Shown here piece after piece: positions 36,046 through 45,565 of a DNA stretch of 64,000 bases (its first letter is position 1; each line of letters begins with the position of its first letter). The DNA comes from an uncultured Rikenellaceae bacterium (GTDB lineage Bacteria; Bacteroidota; Bacteroidia; Bacteroidales; Rikenellaceae), in assembly GCA_944325305.1 (NCBI GenBank), contig CALUZO010000013.1, positions 62,001 to 126,000 on the forward strand, in the 5' to 3' direction. The position numbers and the translations under genes are program-made. The notes under the pieces are model-generated. The model was not told the DNA's origin and did not search any database. It saw only the letters and a list, made by a program, of their open reading frames with translations.

Positions 36046-36816
36046 TTAAGCCGTTATGGATGTTCCTCCGTATCCAGGTTCGCCCACACAGTCCGAACTG
36101 CATATAACGACCTTTTTTACTCCGCCGGCGATAGCATTGAAAGCGTTCTCAATCTTAGGCAACATGCCGTCGCTGATCGTTCCGTCCGCCTTTAGCCGTT
36201 CGAAGTCATTTTTGTCGATGGCCGATATGACCGAGTTTTCATCCTCGACATCTGACAGGACCCCTTTCTTTTCGAAACAGAATACCAGTTCCGTATCCAT
36301 ATGTTTTGCCATCGCGGTGGCGATTGTCTGTGCTACCGTATCGGCATTTGTGTTAAGTAGTGTTCCGTTGCCGTCTGTTGTTATTGGTGCTATTACAGGA
36401 GTAAAACCCTGTTCGATCAGTGACGCCAGCAATTGCGAATTGACATCTTGCGGGTCGCCCACGAAACCGTAGTCCACCGGTATCGGAGAGCGTCTTTGTG
36501 ATACGATAAGCTTGCCGTCCGCACCGCACAGTCCTATGGCATTGCACCTGCGGGCATTCAACTTGTTAACAATATCTTTGTTGATAAGTCCCGCATAGAC
36601 CATTGTGACTACTTTTATGGTTTCGGCGTCCGTAACTCTGCGTCCCTTTATCATGGTTGTTTCGATGCCGAGCGCTTTGGAGATGGCTGTAGCTATCTTT
36701 CCGCCGCCATGTACAAGGATTTTTGGGCCATTCAGTCCGGCAAAGGCCGAGAGAAATTCAGTCAGTTTATCCGGATTGTCTACAACGTTGCCGCCTATTT
36801 TTATAACCTTCAGCAT
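36046..36816 (-). CDS. argB: Acetylglutamate kinase (N-acylglutamate kinase)
   Basis: 256 aa, amino-acid kinase fold. Phosphorylates the gamma-carboxyl of N-acylglutamate. Motifs: KIGGNVVDNPD, the glycine-rich LVHGGGKIATAISKALG, and GMLPKIENAFNAIAGGVKKVVICSS near the C-terminus. It lacks the N-terminal helix that marks arginine-hexamer-type enzymes, so feedback inhibition by arginine is less likely (inference). Downstream of argD by 51 bp on the same strand. Confidence 0.96.
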   Translation of the reverse strand: MLKVIKIGGNVVDNPDKLTEFLSAFAGLNGPKILVHGGGKIATAISKALGIETTMIKGRRVTDAETIKVVTMVYAGLINKDIVNKLNARRCNAIGLCGADGKLIVSQRRSPIPVDYGFVGDPQDVNSQLLASLIEQGFTPVIAPITTDGNGTLLNTNADTVAQTIATAMAKHMDTELVFCFEKKGVLSDVEDENSVISAIDKNDFERLKADGTISDGMLPKIENAFNAIAGGVKKVVICSSDCVGEPGYGGTSITA

Positions 36817-36867
36817 TCTATATTTGTTTTTTCAACAGTTGTTCAACATTTTATCGACAAGCTGTTG

Positions 36868-38007
36868 TTAATTGTTTGTTGCCATCAGTTCGCGCAGCGC
36901 TTCGAGGAAAATATCGGCGTTTTCTTTGGTTATGTTGAGTGCTGGCAGCAGTCGTATGATGTTTTTGCCGGACGCCCCTACGAATATTTTCTTTTCGAAC
37001 AACAACTTTTTGCGGAGTTCTGCGGTTTCGAACGGGAATTCGATCCCTATCATGAGGCCGCGGCCGCGCACATCTGATATGCCTTTGATGGTTTTAAGTT
37101 CAGACATTATGTAGTCGCCCATGACTGCGGCGTTGCCCATGAGTTTGTCTTTTTCGATAACTTCGGCTACGGCTATCGCTCCGGCGCATGCGAGGTGGTT
37201 GCCGCCGAATGTCGTTCCGAGCATGCCGTATTTCGGGGCTATTTTCGGGCAGATGGCTATTGCACCGATAGGGAATCCGTTGGCAATGCCTTTTGCCATG
37301 GAATATATGTCGGCGCTTACACCGGCGTAGTCGTGTGAATAGTAGTATCCTGTACGTCCGCAGCCGCACTGTACGGAGTCTGCTATGTATACCGCACCGT
37401 ATTTGTCGCATTGTTTGCGTATGGCGCGCAGAAACTCGCGGCTTGCCACCCTGATTCCGCCTACGCCTTGTATTCCTTCGACGATTACCGAAGAAATTTC
37501 ATTGCCTTCCTTGGCGAAATGTGCCTCCAATGCCTCTATGTCGTTGTAGGGCAGGAATGTCACGTTTGGAGTTTCGTTAACGGGCGCAACTATTGCCGGA
37601 TTGTCCGTGCATGCCACTGCCAGCGATGTGCGGCCGTGGAACGCGCCTTTGAAAGCGACTACCTTTTTGCGTCCGTTATGGAAAGAGGCGAGTTTGAGGG
37701 CGTTTTCGTTTGCTTCGGCTCCGGAATTGCACATGAATAGCTGATAGTCGTTTTTGCTGGACAGTTTGCCGAGTTTTTCGGCGAGTGTTGCCTGCAGCTC
37801 TATCACGACCGAATTGGAATAGAAGCCGAGTTTGTGTATCTGGTCGGTTATGGCATTCACATAAGCGGGATGCGAATGTCCGATTGATATGACGGCATGG
37901 CCGCCGTACATGTCGAGATATTTATTTCCTTTGTCGTCCCACACCCACGAACCTTCGCCCTTGACGATGGTGACATCGTTGATGGGATATACGTCGAACA
38001 TTTTCAT
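36868..38007 (-). CDS. argD: Acetylornithine (succinylornithine) aminotransferase
   Basis: 379 aa, class III PLP-dependent aminotransferase. Visible: CNSGAEANENALKLA (PLP phosphate contact), FKGAFHGRTSLAVA, the Asp-containing ADSVQCGCGRTG, and the Schiff-base Lys in SMAKGIANGFPIGA. The common aminotransferase DEVQxGxGRTG appears here as ADSVQCGCGRTG. The frame opens at TTG 38016; ATG 38007 (MKMFDVYP) or ATG 38001 are better starts. First gene of the argD-argB unit. Confidence 0.95.
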   Translation of the reverse strand: MKMFDVYPINDVTIVKGEGSWVWDDKGNKYLDMYGGHAVISIGHSHPAYVNAITDQIHKLGFYSNSVVIELQATLAEKLGKLSSKNDYQLFMCNSGAEANENALKLASFHNGRKKVVAFKGAFHGRTSLAVACTDNPAIVAPVNETPNVTFLPYNDIEALEAHFAKEGNEISSVIVEGIQGVGGIRVASREFLRAIRKQCDKYGAVYIADSVQCGCGRTGYYYSHDYAGVSADIYSMAKGIANGFPIGAIAICPKIAPKYGMLGTTFGGNHLACAGAIAVAEVIEKDKLMGNAAVMGDYIMSELKTIKGISDVRGRGLMIGIEFPFETAELRKKLLFEKKIFVGASGKNIIRLLPALNITKENADIFLEALRELMATNN

Positions 38008-38102
38008 AACGTGCAAAAATTATTGATGCTGTTACTTATATGGTTGGTTATATGTTGCAAGGAATAGAATAGCAAGTTTGGGTATCCTTCCGATCCGGGG
38101 AA

Positions 38103-38110
38103 CAAAGTTA
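38103..38110 (-). promoter_or_regulatory. -7 promoter element of argD-argB
   Basis: TAACTTTG on the minus strand, 95 bp before the argD start. Confidence 0.45.
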
Positions 38111-38155
38111 AACAAAAGAGCTCTTTTTTATTTGTCCGATCGTAAAAAACCGTTA

Positions 38156-38713
38156 TTATAAGTAAACGTTGTCCGATTCGATCAGCCGGCCTTCGTGTTG
38201 TCCTCTTACGACATTGCCGTCGGGGAGGGTGAGGAAGAAGGCTATTTTGAACTGGTTTTGGGTGCCGGAGCGTGACATTTTGACATAACCTCCGCGGATA
38301 GTGGCCTGTTCTGCGGTGAAATCCTCTCCTGTTGCGTAATATTCGTCCCGGAATTTTATTTCAGCTCTCCATTGCCATCCGTCAGGATTGTCGTTGCCGG
38401 TCGGGACGAGTTGTATGTTGCGGTCCATATATTCCATCGGAATTCTGAAGGTAAATACGTCGGTCTGATTTTCGAGGGGCTGAGGTTGTCCTTCATTGTC
38501 GATGGGTTGGCCTACGGACAGTGCTATGTCGTAGCCTTCGTTGCTGGCAGGGTCGAGAGTGTTGACGGCGGCCCACTTCAGAGCGTATTTATTGGCGTTG
38601 TTGATTTGGAAATAGCTCACCAGGGGAGGGTTATTGTGTTTGTCATCTGAACACGATACTGATACGAATGCGGCGGTTAGCAATGCTGCAAGGCAAAATA
38701 ATTTCGTTCTCAT
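38156..38713 (-). CDS. Hypothetical lipoprotein
   Basis: 185 aa, family not recognised. MRTKLFCLAALLTAAFVSVSC is a lipoprotein signal with lipobox VSVSC; the following SDDK suggests outer-membrane sorting in Bacteroidota style (acidic residues after the Cys are common there). The rest is predicted mostly beta with one conserved-looking Trp-rich segment (DGWQWRAEIKF). The frame is open upstream to 38770, but the lipoprotein signal sets ATG 38713. No functional link with the neighbouring argD. Confidence 0.78.
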   Translation of the reverse strand: MRTKLFCLAALLTAAFVSVSCSDDKHNNPPLVSYFQINNANKYALKWAAVNTLDPASNEGYDIALSVGQPIDNEGQPQPLENQTDVFTFRIPMEYMDRNIQLVPTGNDNPDGWQWRAEIKFRDEYYATGEDFTAEQATIRGGYVKMSRSGTQNQFKIAFFLTLPDGNVVRGQHEGRLIESDNVYL

Positions 38714-39055
38714 GAAACTTATAATTAATATTTTGCCTAAAGTTAGACATTTTTTCTGGATTGTTGCCATAATTGCCGCCGCTTACGTTTTGGCCGAGGG
38801 ATAAATTTAGTATATTTGAAGAATGCAGGATTCGGCTCGGCACTCTCCGAAAGCGGATGCTTTCTGCGATTGCACTCGCCTTTCGCTGCATTTGCAATAT
38901 TGATATAAAGTCATGTTATGTTTTCAGTAAAATGGTCATATCGTTTGCGCCGTTAATTATCTGGCAAACGGTATGGGTGGATGCAGCAACCGGAATGTTT
39001 GTTTTTGACGGAACATAGCGGATACGATATATTTTTTAAAAAAGTTATACGGAAG
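38714..39055. other. Intergenic region before the RSH operon (342 bp)
   Basis: Contains the candidate operon promoter (38789-38818) followed by a leader of about 230 nt with no recognised motif. Confidence 0.5.
38789..38818 (+). promoter_or_regulatory. Candidate promoter of the RSH-mqn-bio operon
   Basis: TTTG (38789-38792), 18-bp spacer, TATATTTG (38811-38818). Close to the Bacteroidota consensus; transcription would begin about 230 bp before the RSH start. Confidence 0.5.
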
Positions 39056-41251
39056 ATGGAAGATAATAAAGAACTGATGGGTGTTGAAGCTCTCGAGTTG
39101 AAATTCGGGGATTTTTTGAGACATGCCGACGGATATTTCAGCGAGCATAGTATGGGACTGATACGCAGGGCACTGGCCATTGCCGAGGAATCTCTGGCTG
39201 GCATATCCCGTTACGACGGGACACCTATGGTTTTCCATTCGACACGTACCGCCGAGATAGTTTTCTCTGAAATAGGTCTCGGGCGGAATTCTGTCATATC
39301 GACACTTCTGCACGATGTCGTACGTATAGGTAAGTTTACGGCGGAAGAGGCCGGATCATTGTTCGGCGAACAGTGTGTAGAGATCATCAAGGGGCTCACG
39401 AATATATCGGATGTGAAGATGAAACAGTCGAAGGAGCAGGCCGAGAATTTTAGGGACTTGATAGTGTCTTATTCTACCGATCCGAGGGTTATACTCATAA
39501 AACTGGCCGACAGGCTGGAAGTTATGCGTTCGCTCGAAATGTTCCCGGATGCAAAACGACTTAAAAAGAGTTGGGAGAGTCTTAACCTGTATTCTCAGAT
39601 AGCGCACAAATTGGGTTTGTATTCTATCAAAAGCGAACTCGAGGATATATCTTTGAAATTTCTTGAGCCCGAGGCTTATGTCGATATACAGACAAAACTG
39701 GAAGAGTCGGCCGAAGAACGCAACAGGTTTATCGAAGAATTTCTCAAGCCTATCAGGGCGAAGCTGGATCTGTTGGGCATAAAATACAAGATCAAAAGCC
39801 GTACCAAGTCGATTTACTCGATATGGAGCAAGATGCGGCGCATGAAGATCCGTTTCGAGGACATATACGATATTTTTGCAATACGGATCATATTCGATAC
39901 GCCTCAGGACCAGGAAAAGCCTGTGGCCTGGCAGATATATTCGATAGTCACCGATTTTTATATTCCGAATCCCGATCGCATGCGCGACTGGATATCGATA
40001 CCGAAATCCAACGGTTACGAGTCGCTGCATACGACGGTCGTGACCAAACAGGGTAAATGGGTCGAGATACAGATACGTTCGGAGCGTATGGACGAGGTCG
40101 CCGAAAGGGGGATTGCCGCCCACTGGCGTTATAAAGGCGTGCAGCAGGGAGGTCTGGGCAGCGAACAGTGGCTGTCCAAACTGCGCGAACTCATGGAAGG
40201 AGATACCCATGGACTTGCCGACCGTTTCGAGAATTCGGGATCGTCCGACGAGATATTCGTATTTACTCCCAAGGGCGACCTGCGCAAACTTCCCAAAGGG
40301 GCTACGCTGCTCGATTTCGCCTTCGATATACACAGCAATCTGGGAGCCACTACGATAGGGGGTAAGGTGAATCATCGCAACGTCCAGATGCGTGAAGTGC
40401 TGCATAACGGGGATATAGTCGAGATCACGACCTCCAAGACACAGAAACCTAAATCGGACTGGCTCCAGATAGTTAAGACGGGTAAAGCCCGCAACAAGAT
40501 CAAGGCTTACCTGCGCGAAGAGCAGGCCAAGGCGGCAAGTCTCGGTCGTGAGGAACTCGAGCGCAAGATCAAAAACTGGAAACTGCCGATATCAATGGAG
40601 GATGCGGTTTCGGTTGTCTGCAAATACTACAAGGTAAAGACGGGGACCGAACTTTACGGTCGCATAGCCGACGGGAGGGTCGATATTGCCGATATAAAGG
40701 ATATTCTGACACGTCATTTGGCCGGCGAACCACTCACAGAGGTCAAGGCACGCGGACCTGAAAGAATGAAGGTCGCCAGTGCGGCGTCGGAGGACGCTCT
40801 TGTGATCGACGATACCATAAAGAACCTCGACTATAAGCTGGCCAAATGCTGCAATCCGATACGAGGAGACGAGGTATTCGGTTTCGTGACGGTGAATTCG
40901 GGAGTGACCATCCACCGCAACGACTGTCCCAATGCTGCGAGGCTCAGAGAGCTGTATCCTTACCGTGTGCAGCCGGCGCGTTGGCGTGACAGCAAAACGG
41001 CGGGTTCGGCCTTCCAGGCGACCATAAGAGTAGTGGCGGATAATACCACAGGTATACTGAACCGTATTACCGAAGTCATAAGCCATGAACTGAAGATAAA
41101 TATCCGCTCGATGAGTCTTAGCCCGAACGCGAAAGGCGAACTGACCGGGCTGATAAATATCGAGGTTACCGGTACACAGATTGTAGATATGGTGATATAC
41201 AATATCATGCGCATAAAGGGTGTCCAAAAGGCCTACCGGGTAAATAACTGA
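39056..41251 (+). CDS. RelA/SpoT homologue with degenerate hydrolase domain
   Basis: 731 aa long RSH enzyme of the stringent response. Order: HD-type hydrolase domain (about 35-200), (p)ppGpp synthetase domain ([30 protein letters not shown]), TGS ([19 protein letters not shown]), a Cys-containing region ([10 protein letters not shown]), and a C-terminal ACT domain. In the HD domain His86-Asp87 are kept, but the catalytic Glu-Asp that normally follow (HDxxED) are Arg90-Ile91, and the His-Asn after the second Asp (KLADRLHN) is Glu155-Val156. It is therefore predicted to synthesise but not hydrolyse. The synthetase motif before SIPKSNG reads RMRD, resembling the RxKD of bifunctional enzymes. 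ATG 39056 chosen. The next gene starts 3 bp after its stop. Confidence 0.93.
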   Translation: MEDNKELMGVEALELKFGDFLRHADGYFSEHSMGLIRRALAIAEESLAGISRYDGTPMVFHSTRTAEIVFSEIGLGRNSVISTLLHDVVRIGKFTAEEAGSLFGEQCVEIIKGLTNISDVKMKQSKEQAENFRDLIVSYSTDPRVILIKLADRLEVMRSLEMFPDAKRLKKSWESLNLYSQIAHKLGLYSIKSELEDISLKFLEPEAYVDIQTKLEESAEERNRFIEEFLKPIRAKLDLLGIKYKIKSRTKSIYSIWSKMRRMKIRFEDIYDIFAIRIIFDTPQDQEKPVAWQIYSIVTDFYIPNPDRMRDWISIPKSNGYESLHTTVVTKQGKWVEIQIRSERMDEVAERGIAAHWRYKGVQQGGLGSEQWLSKLRELMEGDTHGLADRFENSGSSDEIFVFTPKGDLRKLPKGATLLDFAFDIHSNLGATTIGGKVNHRNVQMREVLHNGDIVEITTSKTQKPKSDWLQIVKTGKARNKIKAYLREEQAKAASLGREELERKIKNWKLPISMEDAVSVVCKYYKVKTGTELYGRIADGRVDIADIKDILTRHLAGEPLTEVKARGPERMKVASAASEDALVIDDTIKNLDYKLAKCCNPIRGDEVFGFVTVNSGVTIHRNDCPNAARLRELYPYRVQPARWRDSKTAGSAFQATIRVVADNTTGILNRITEVISHELKINIRSMSLSPNAKGELTGLINIEVTGTQIVDMVIYNIMRIKGVQKAYRVNN

Positions 41252-41253
41252 GG

Positions 41254-42195
41254 ATGAAGAAGTGGATGAAGCGGCTCTTTTCGGGCCTCGGGTTGTTTTT
41301 TGTCGGATTGGCCGTTCTCGGGGCCATATTGCCTGTGCTCCCAACGACTCCTTTTCTGCTGCTGGCGCTTTGGTTCTTTACCAAGAGTTCCGAACGTTTA
41401 CGCCACTGGCTTCTCACCAACAAGGTTTTCGGTAAATATCTGCGTGATTATAAAAGCGGCCGTGGAATACCGTTGCTTAGCAAAGTATATATATTGGCTC
41501 TGTTGTGGGGGACAATCACCTATTCGGCTTTGTGGGTTGTAGATGTACTTTGGGTCAAGGTTATGCTTTTCGCCATAGCCGGCGGCGTCACGGTGCATCT
41601 GTTGCATATCAGGACAAAACCGAGGCGTCTGAGGGTCGTGGTGCTGGTGCCTACCGAGGGAGAACAGAAGTATTTCCGGGAGTATCTTCCAGACGATGTG
41701 TCGGTCCGTACGAGTGGTGTGGGGATGGCTGCCGTGGCTGCGGCGACAGCCCGTATTGCTGTCGACAAACCCGACATGGTGATACTTGCCGGCATTGCGG
41801 GGGCCTATCCTGGCAGCGGCGTCGCGACAGGCGATTGTGTGCTTGTGGCCCGCGAACGGGTGGCGGATCAGGGAGCATTTCGCCCAGAAGGTTTTGCTCC
41901 GTTGTATGCGAGAGATTTTGAATGCTGTTATGCAGCGGATGTCGAGACTCTGCGGAGTGTGGTCGGATGTACGGTTAACGCTGCGGCCGGATCATTCTTT
42001 CCTGCGGCCGGCGATATAGAAAACATGGAAGGGGCGGCTTTCTTTGCTGTATGCGAGAGTATGGAGGTGCCTTTTCTCGAAATACGTGCCATATCGAACA
42101 TTACCACCGACCTCCGCGATCAATGGAGACTGGATGAAGCTTGCAGAGCACTGGCCGATGGTGTAAAAAGAGTGATAGATGAAATTAGATCTTAG
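41254..42195 (+). CDS. mqnB: Fusion: DUF454 (YbaN-like) membrane domain + futalosine hydrolase MqnB
   Basis: 313 aa two-domain protein. Residues 1-124 are a whole DUF454 domain, with hydrophobic segments at about 10-40 and 78-118 and the motif [20 protein letters not shown]. Residues about 126-313 are a nucleoside-phosphorylase-fold futalosine hydrolase: [36 protein letters not shown] with the catalytic acidic region, and the terminal RAISNITTD followed by [11 protein letters not shown]. MqnB releases hypoxanthine from futalosine in menaquinone synthesis; here it would be tethered to the inner membrane. Overlaps mqnD by 17 bp. The fusion is read from one uninterrupted frame. Confidence 0.88.
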   Translation: MKKWMKRLFSGLGLFFVGLAVLGAILPVLPTTPFLLLALWFFTKSSERLRHWLLTNKVFGKYLRDYKSGRGIPLLSKVYILALLWGTITYSALWVVDVLWVKVMLFAIAGGVTVHLLHIRTKPRRLRVVVLVPTEGEQKYFREYLPDDVSVRTSGVGMAAVAAATARIAVDKPDMVILAGIAGAYPGSGVATGDCVLVARERVADQGAFRPEGFAPLYARDFECCYAADVETLRSVVGCTVNAAAGSFFPAAGDIENMEGAAFFAVCESMEVPFLEIRAISNITTDLRDQWRLDEACRALADGVKRVIDEIRS

Positions 42196-42973
42196 TATTT
42201 CTCCATGTCCGAACGATACCTTCATGTTCGACGCGCTGGTGAACGGCCGCATCGACACCGAAGGATTGGAATTCAATCTCTCCTTTGCGGACATCGAGCA
42301 ACTTAACAAAGGCGTTGTCGAAGGAGGTGCGGCGATCTCAAAAATAAGTTGTGCCGTGCTTCCGCTGATAGCAGACAGGTATGCGGTACTAGATTCAGGG
42401 AGTGCTCTGGGACGAGGCAACGGTCCGTTGCTGGTAAGCATGGGTGGTGTCGATATTTCCGATCCATCGCTGAAGATTGCGGTCCCCGGCAAGCATACTA
42501 CGGCCAACCTGCTTATGGATAGGGTATTCCCGCATTTGAAGAACAAGATTCCGCTGTTGTTTTCCGAGATAGCGTCTGCCATTGCTGCCGGGCGTTACGA
42601 TGCTGGCGTTTTGATACACGAAGGACGCTTTACCTACGCCGAAAAGGGTTTGAGCCTGGAAGCCGACCTCGGTGTGGAATGGGATCGGCTTACGGGTCTG
42701 CCGTTGCCGTTGGGAGCCATAGTCGTTTCGCGCGAACTGCCGGAGGAGATGCGGAAAAAGGTGGAACGCCTGCTGCAAAAAAGTATCGAATATGCTTTTG
42801 CCAACCCAGACGAGGGGGCAGGCTTTGTCCGTTCCCATGCGCAGGAACTCTCCGAGGAGGTTCTGAAGAACCATATCTATATGTTCGTGAACGATTATTC
42901 CCTGTCGCTCGGAGATGAGGGGCGTGCGGCCGTAATGTCGCTGACGGGGTTGGACAATAAGATATTCGTATAG
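42179..42973 (+). CDS. mqnD: 1,4-dihydroxy-6-naphthoate synthase (futalosine pathway)
   Basis: 264 aa. Converts cyclic dehypoxanthine futalosine to 1,4-dihydroxy-6-naphthoate. Periplasmic-binding-protein-like fold without signal peptide; typical N-terminus [21 protein letters not shown], then [30 protein letters not shown] and [15 protein letters not shown]. Together with MqnB it shows that this organism uses the futalosine route instead of MenFDHCEB. MqnA, MqnC and MqnE are not in the window. Overlaps mqnB; the bioF GTG overlaps its stop (TAGTG). Confidence 0.95.
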   Translation: MKLDLSISPCPNDTFMFDALVNGRIDTEGLEFNLSFADIEQLNKGVVEGGAAISKISCAVLPLIADRYAVLDSGSALGRGNGPLLVSMGGVDISDPSLKIAVPGKHTTANLLMDRVFPHLKNKIPLLFSEIASAIAAGRYDAGVLIHEGRFTYAEKGLSLEADLGVEWDRLTGLPLPLGAIVVSRELPEEMRKKVERLLQKSIEYAFANPDEGAGFVRSHAQELSEEVLKNHIYMFVNDYSLSLGDEGRAAVMSLTGLDNKIFV

Positions 42974-44106
42974 TGGAGAGATATTCGGAAATATTGCGGA
43001 GGCTGGCGTCGGAGGATAATCTGCGCTCCCTCAGCTGTGGAATCCCGAACGGGAAGTACATAGAATATGATGGCCGGCGATATGTCAACATGTCGTCGAA
43101 CGATTACCTTGGGCTTGCCGGAGATGTGTCGCTGCAACAGGAATTTCTGCTTGCTGCAGCGGAGAATGAGTCTTTTTTAATGAGCAGTTCCGCATCGCGT
43201 CTGATGACCGGCAACGGTTCCGAGAATGAGGCTCTCGAAAGGGCTCTCGCCGAACTATATCCGGGCAAATCGACCTTGGTGTTGGGCAACGGATATATGG
43301 TAAACAGCGGTTGTCTTCCGGCTTTGGTCGGCGAACGCGACCTTGTGCTTGCCGACAAACTCGTACACGCGAGCATCATAGACGGCCTGCGGTTGTGTCC
43401 GTGCGACTGGTCGAGGTTCAACCATAACGACATGAACCACCTCGAGAGCCTGTTGTATAAAAAACGTGGCGATTACGAGAATGTGTGGGTCGTAACCGAA
43501 TCGGTTTTCAGTATGGACGGAGACAGGGCACCCATTGCCGATCTCGTGTCCCTCAAGCAGCGTTACGATTTGAAACTATACATCGACGAGGCACATGCTT
43601 TCGGGGTATTCGGACCGTTGGGTGCCGGCTGCGCAGCGTCTGAAGGGCTCGATGGAGAGATAGACATTATAGTTGGAACTTTCGGCAAGGCGCTGGCTTC
43701 CTACGGAACTTTTGTGGCGCTCCCGGCCGTTATGCGCGATGTACTCGTCAACCGGATGCGTACCCTCATATTTTCCACCGGTCTTCCGCCCGTGGTAATG
43801 TCGTGGACGAGATTCCTGCTCGATCGCATGGCCGATTTCGAACCGCGTCGTCTCCGTCTTCGCGAACTTGTCGGCATGCTGGCTCCCGCGAATCCGCTGG
43901 CAACCCAGATCATTCCGCTCTCGGCCGGCACCAATGCCGCAGCCGTAGCCATGTCTGAGAAGTTCAGGGAAGGCGGATTCTGGACTACTCCGATCCGCTG
44001 GCCCACGGTGCCGAAGGGTAAGGCGAGGGTTAGGGTGTCGCTCACGGCATCCATGGACAGAGCTGATATAGAAAATTTTCGGATGTTATGCAACTCCAAT
44101 GGTTGA
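42973..44106 (+). CDS. bioF: 8-amino-7-oxononanoate synthase
   Basis: 377 aa, alpha-oxoamine synthase. Condenses pimeloyl-ACP with alanine in biotin synthesis. Visible: NMSSNDYLGLAGD, SRLMTGNGSENEALE, the PLP contact DEAHAFGVFGPLGAG and the Schiff-base Lys239 in IIVGTFGKALASYG. Start is GTG at 42973, sharing its G with the mqnD TAG, so translation is coupled. Its end overlaps bioG by 19 bp. A CoA-ligase or KBL relative is unlikely because bioG and bioC follow. Confidence 0.94.
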   Translation: MERYSEILRRLASEDNLRSLSCGIPNGKYIEYDGRRYVNMSSNDYLGLAGDVSLQQEFLLAAAENESFLMSSSASRLMTGNGSENEALERALAELYPGKSTLVLGNGYMVNSGCLPALVGERDLVLADKLVHASIIDGLRLCPCDWSRFNHNDMNHLESLLYKKRGDYENVWVVTESVFSMDGDRAPIADLVSLKQRYDLKLYIDEAHAFGVFGPLGAGCAASEGLDGEIDIIVGTFGKALASYGTFVALPAVMRDVLVNRMRTLIFSTGLPPVVMSWTRFLLDRMADFEPRRLRLRELVGMLAPANPLATQIIPLSAGTNAAAVAMSEKFREGGFWTTPIRWPTVPKGKARVRVSLTASMDRADIENFRMLCNSNG

Positions 44107-44741
44107 TAAGGGAAAACAATGACGAATTGGTATTGTTCGTGCTTGGGTGGGCTGCCGACCACCGTATCGTGGAGCATATCCGGCCTGAGAGGTGCGATGT
44201 GCTCGCGGTGTACGATTACAGCGAGGGGATAGGCGGGAGCGCATGTCTGAAAAACTTATTGTCAGAATATTCCCGTATACATCTTTTCGCATGGAGTTTC
44301 GGGGTATGGGTTGCAGAGCGGATTTTGGAAGGCGTTTCATTCACTACGGCCGTGGCCCTGAACGGTACGCCGTATCCGGTGAACGAAATATACGGCATCG
44401 AACCCAAGAGGATGGCGGTCACTATACGCGGTATCAAAAAGAGTGGAATGGAGACATTCAATCGCAGGGCGTACGGCGAATACTTCGACAGTATGTCGCA
44501 TCTGCTTGCACCGAGACCGTTGGAAAAGAATATCGCCGAACTCGAATATCTCGCTTCTGCTTCTGTTGAGGAGTACACCCCCTCGATAGGGTGGGGGAAG
44601 GGCATAATAGGTAGTGCCGATCTTATTTTTCCGCCTGAAAACATGGTTCGTTTTTGGGGTTCACGTTCCGAGATACTACCTTTGCCCCACTATCCGCTGG
44701 CCGACGGCGGGCTAATCGAAAAAGAAATTGGGAACAGATAA
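44088..44741 (+). CDS. bioG: Pimeloyl-ACP methyl ester esterase BioG
   Basis: 217 aa, alpha/beta hydrolase of the DUF452/BioG family. Removes the methyl group that BioC added, ending pimeloyl chain elongation. Nucleophile Ser70 lies in LFAWSFGVWVAE; a C-terminal LPHYPLADGG supplies the likely catalytic His and GSADLIFPPENM the Asp. Overlaps bioF by 19 bp and bioC by 14 bp. In some Bacteroidota BioG and BioC are fused; here they are separate but overlapping. Confidence 0.93.
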   Translation: MQLQWLIRENNDELVLFVLGWAADHRIVEHIRPERCDVLAVYDYSEGIGGSACLKNLLSEYSRIHLFAWSFGVWVAERILEGVSFTTAVALNGTPYPVNEIYGIEPKRMAVTIRGIKKSGMETFNRRAYGEYFDSMSHLLAPRPLEKNIAELEYLASASVEEYTPSIGWGKGIIGSADLIFPPENMVRFWGSRSEILPLPHYPLADGGLIEKEIGNR

Positions 44742-45486
44742 GCATCTTATCCGTAAAAGGTTCGAAGCCAGTTTCAGCCGTTATCACCGGCTTGCTCTGG
44801 TGCAGAGGGACATATGTGCAGAGTTGGGAAAGATAGCCGCCGGACTGTGCGTACGCGGTAATGTTTCGCGGGCTATGGAAATCGGTGTAGGGACAGGATT
44901 TCTTACTTCGCATCTTGTACGGTTGTTTCCGGATGCGGAGTGGTACCTGAACGATATCTCGTCATTGTCTCTTGATTTTTTGAGAGACAACATGCCTTCG
45001 CACTCTACATTTCTTTGCGGCGATGCGGAGAACATGGAATTTCCTCGGCATCTCGATCTGATAGCTTCGGCATCTACCGTACAGTGGTTTTATGACATGC
45101 CTGGATTCGCCTTGAAGGCTGCCGGGGCGACGAACCGGGGCGGATGGCTCGTAATGTCCACCTTCGGGACGGACAATTTCCGCGAGATACGCGAAACGAC
45201 CGGCGAAGGGCTCCATTATCACTCTTTTTCAGAATTGTGCGGTATTTTCAAGACTGCTGGTTACGAAATTGTTTCCGGCGTTGAATATACACGTACGCTT
45301 CGTTTCGATACCCCCGTGGATGTGCTTCGCCATATCAAGGCCACCGGAGTCAATTCTCTCGTCCGCACGCATTGGGGACCGCGACAACTCGCCGCTTTCG
45401 ACGATAAATACAGAAAAACGCATTCCGTAGAGGGCGGTGTAACCCTTACGTATAACCCTATTCTGATTGCGGCCCGAAAGAGATGA
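44728..45486 (+). CDS. bioC: Malonyl-ACP O-methyltransferase BioC
   Basis: 252 aa, class I SAM-dependent methyltransferase that methylates malonyl-ACP to start pimeloyl synthesis. SAM motif I AMEIGVGTGFLTSHL, then YLNDISSLSLDFL and CGDAENMEFPRHLDLIASASTVQWFYD, typical of BioC. The only sensible start is TTG at 44728, inside the end of bioG; the next Met would delete the N-terminal helix (RKRFEASFSRYHRLALVQ) that BioC conserves. Last gene of the operon; bioA, bioB and bioD are elsewhere. Confidence 0.93.
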   Translation: MGTDKHLIRKRFEASFSRYHRLALVQRDICAELGKIAAGLCVRGNVSRAMEIGVGTGFLTSHLVRLFPDAEWYLNDISSLSLDFLRDNMPSHSTFLCGDAENMEFPRHLDLIASASTVQWFYDMPGFALKAAGATNRGGWLVMSTFGTDNFREIRETTGEGLHYHSFSELCGIFKTAGYEIVSGVEYTRTLRFDTPVDVLRHIKATGVNSLVRTHWGPRQLAAFDDKYRKTHSVEGGVTLTYNPILIAARKR

Positions 45487-45565
45487 ACCCGTGCGGGAGC
45501 CCCTGCCTTATCGCCGGTCATCGTTTTATTAATCTCGGAGAATATGAAGATCGAAGTGGTATCTA

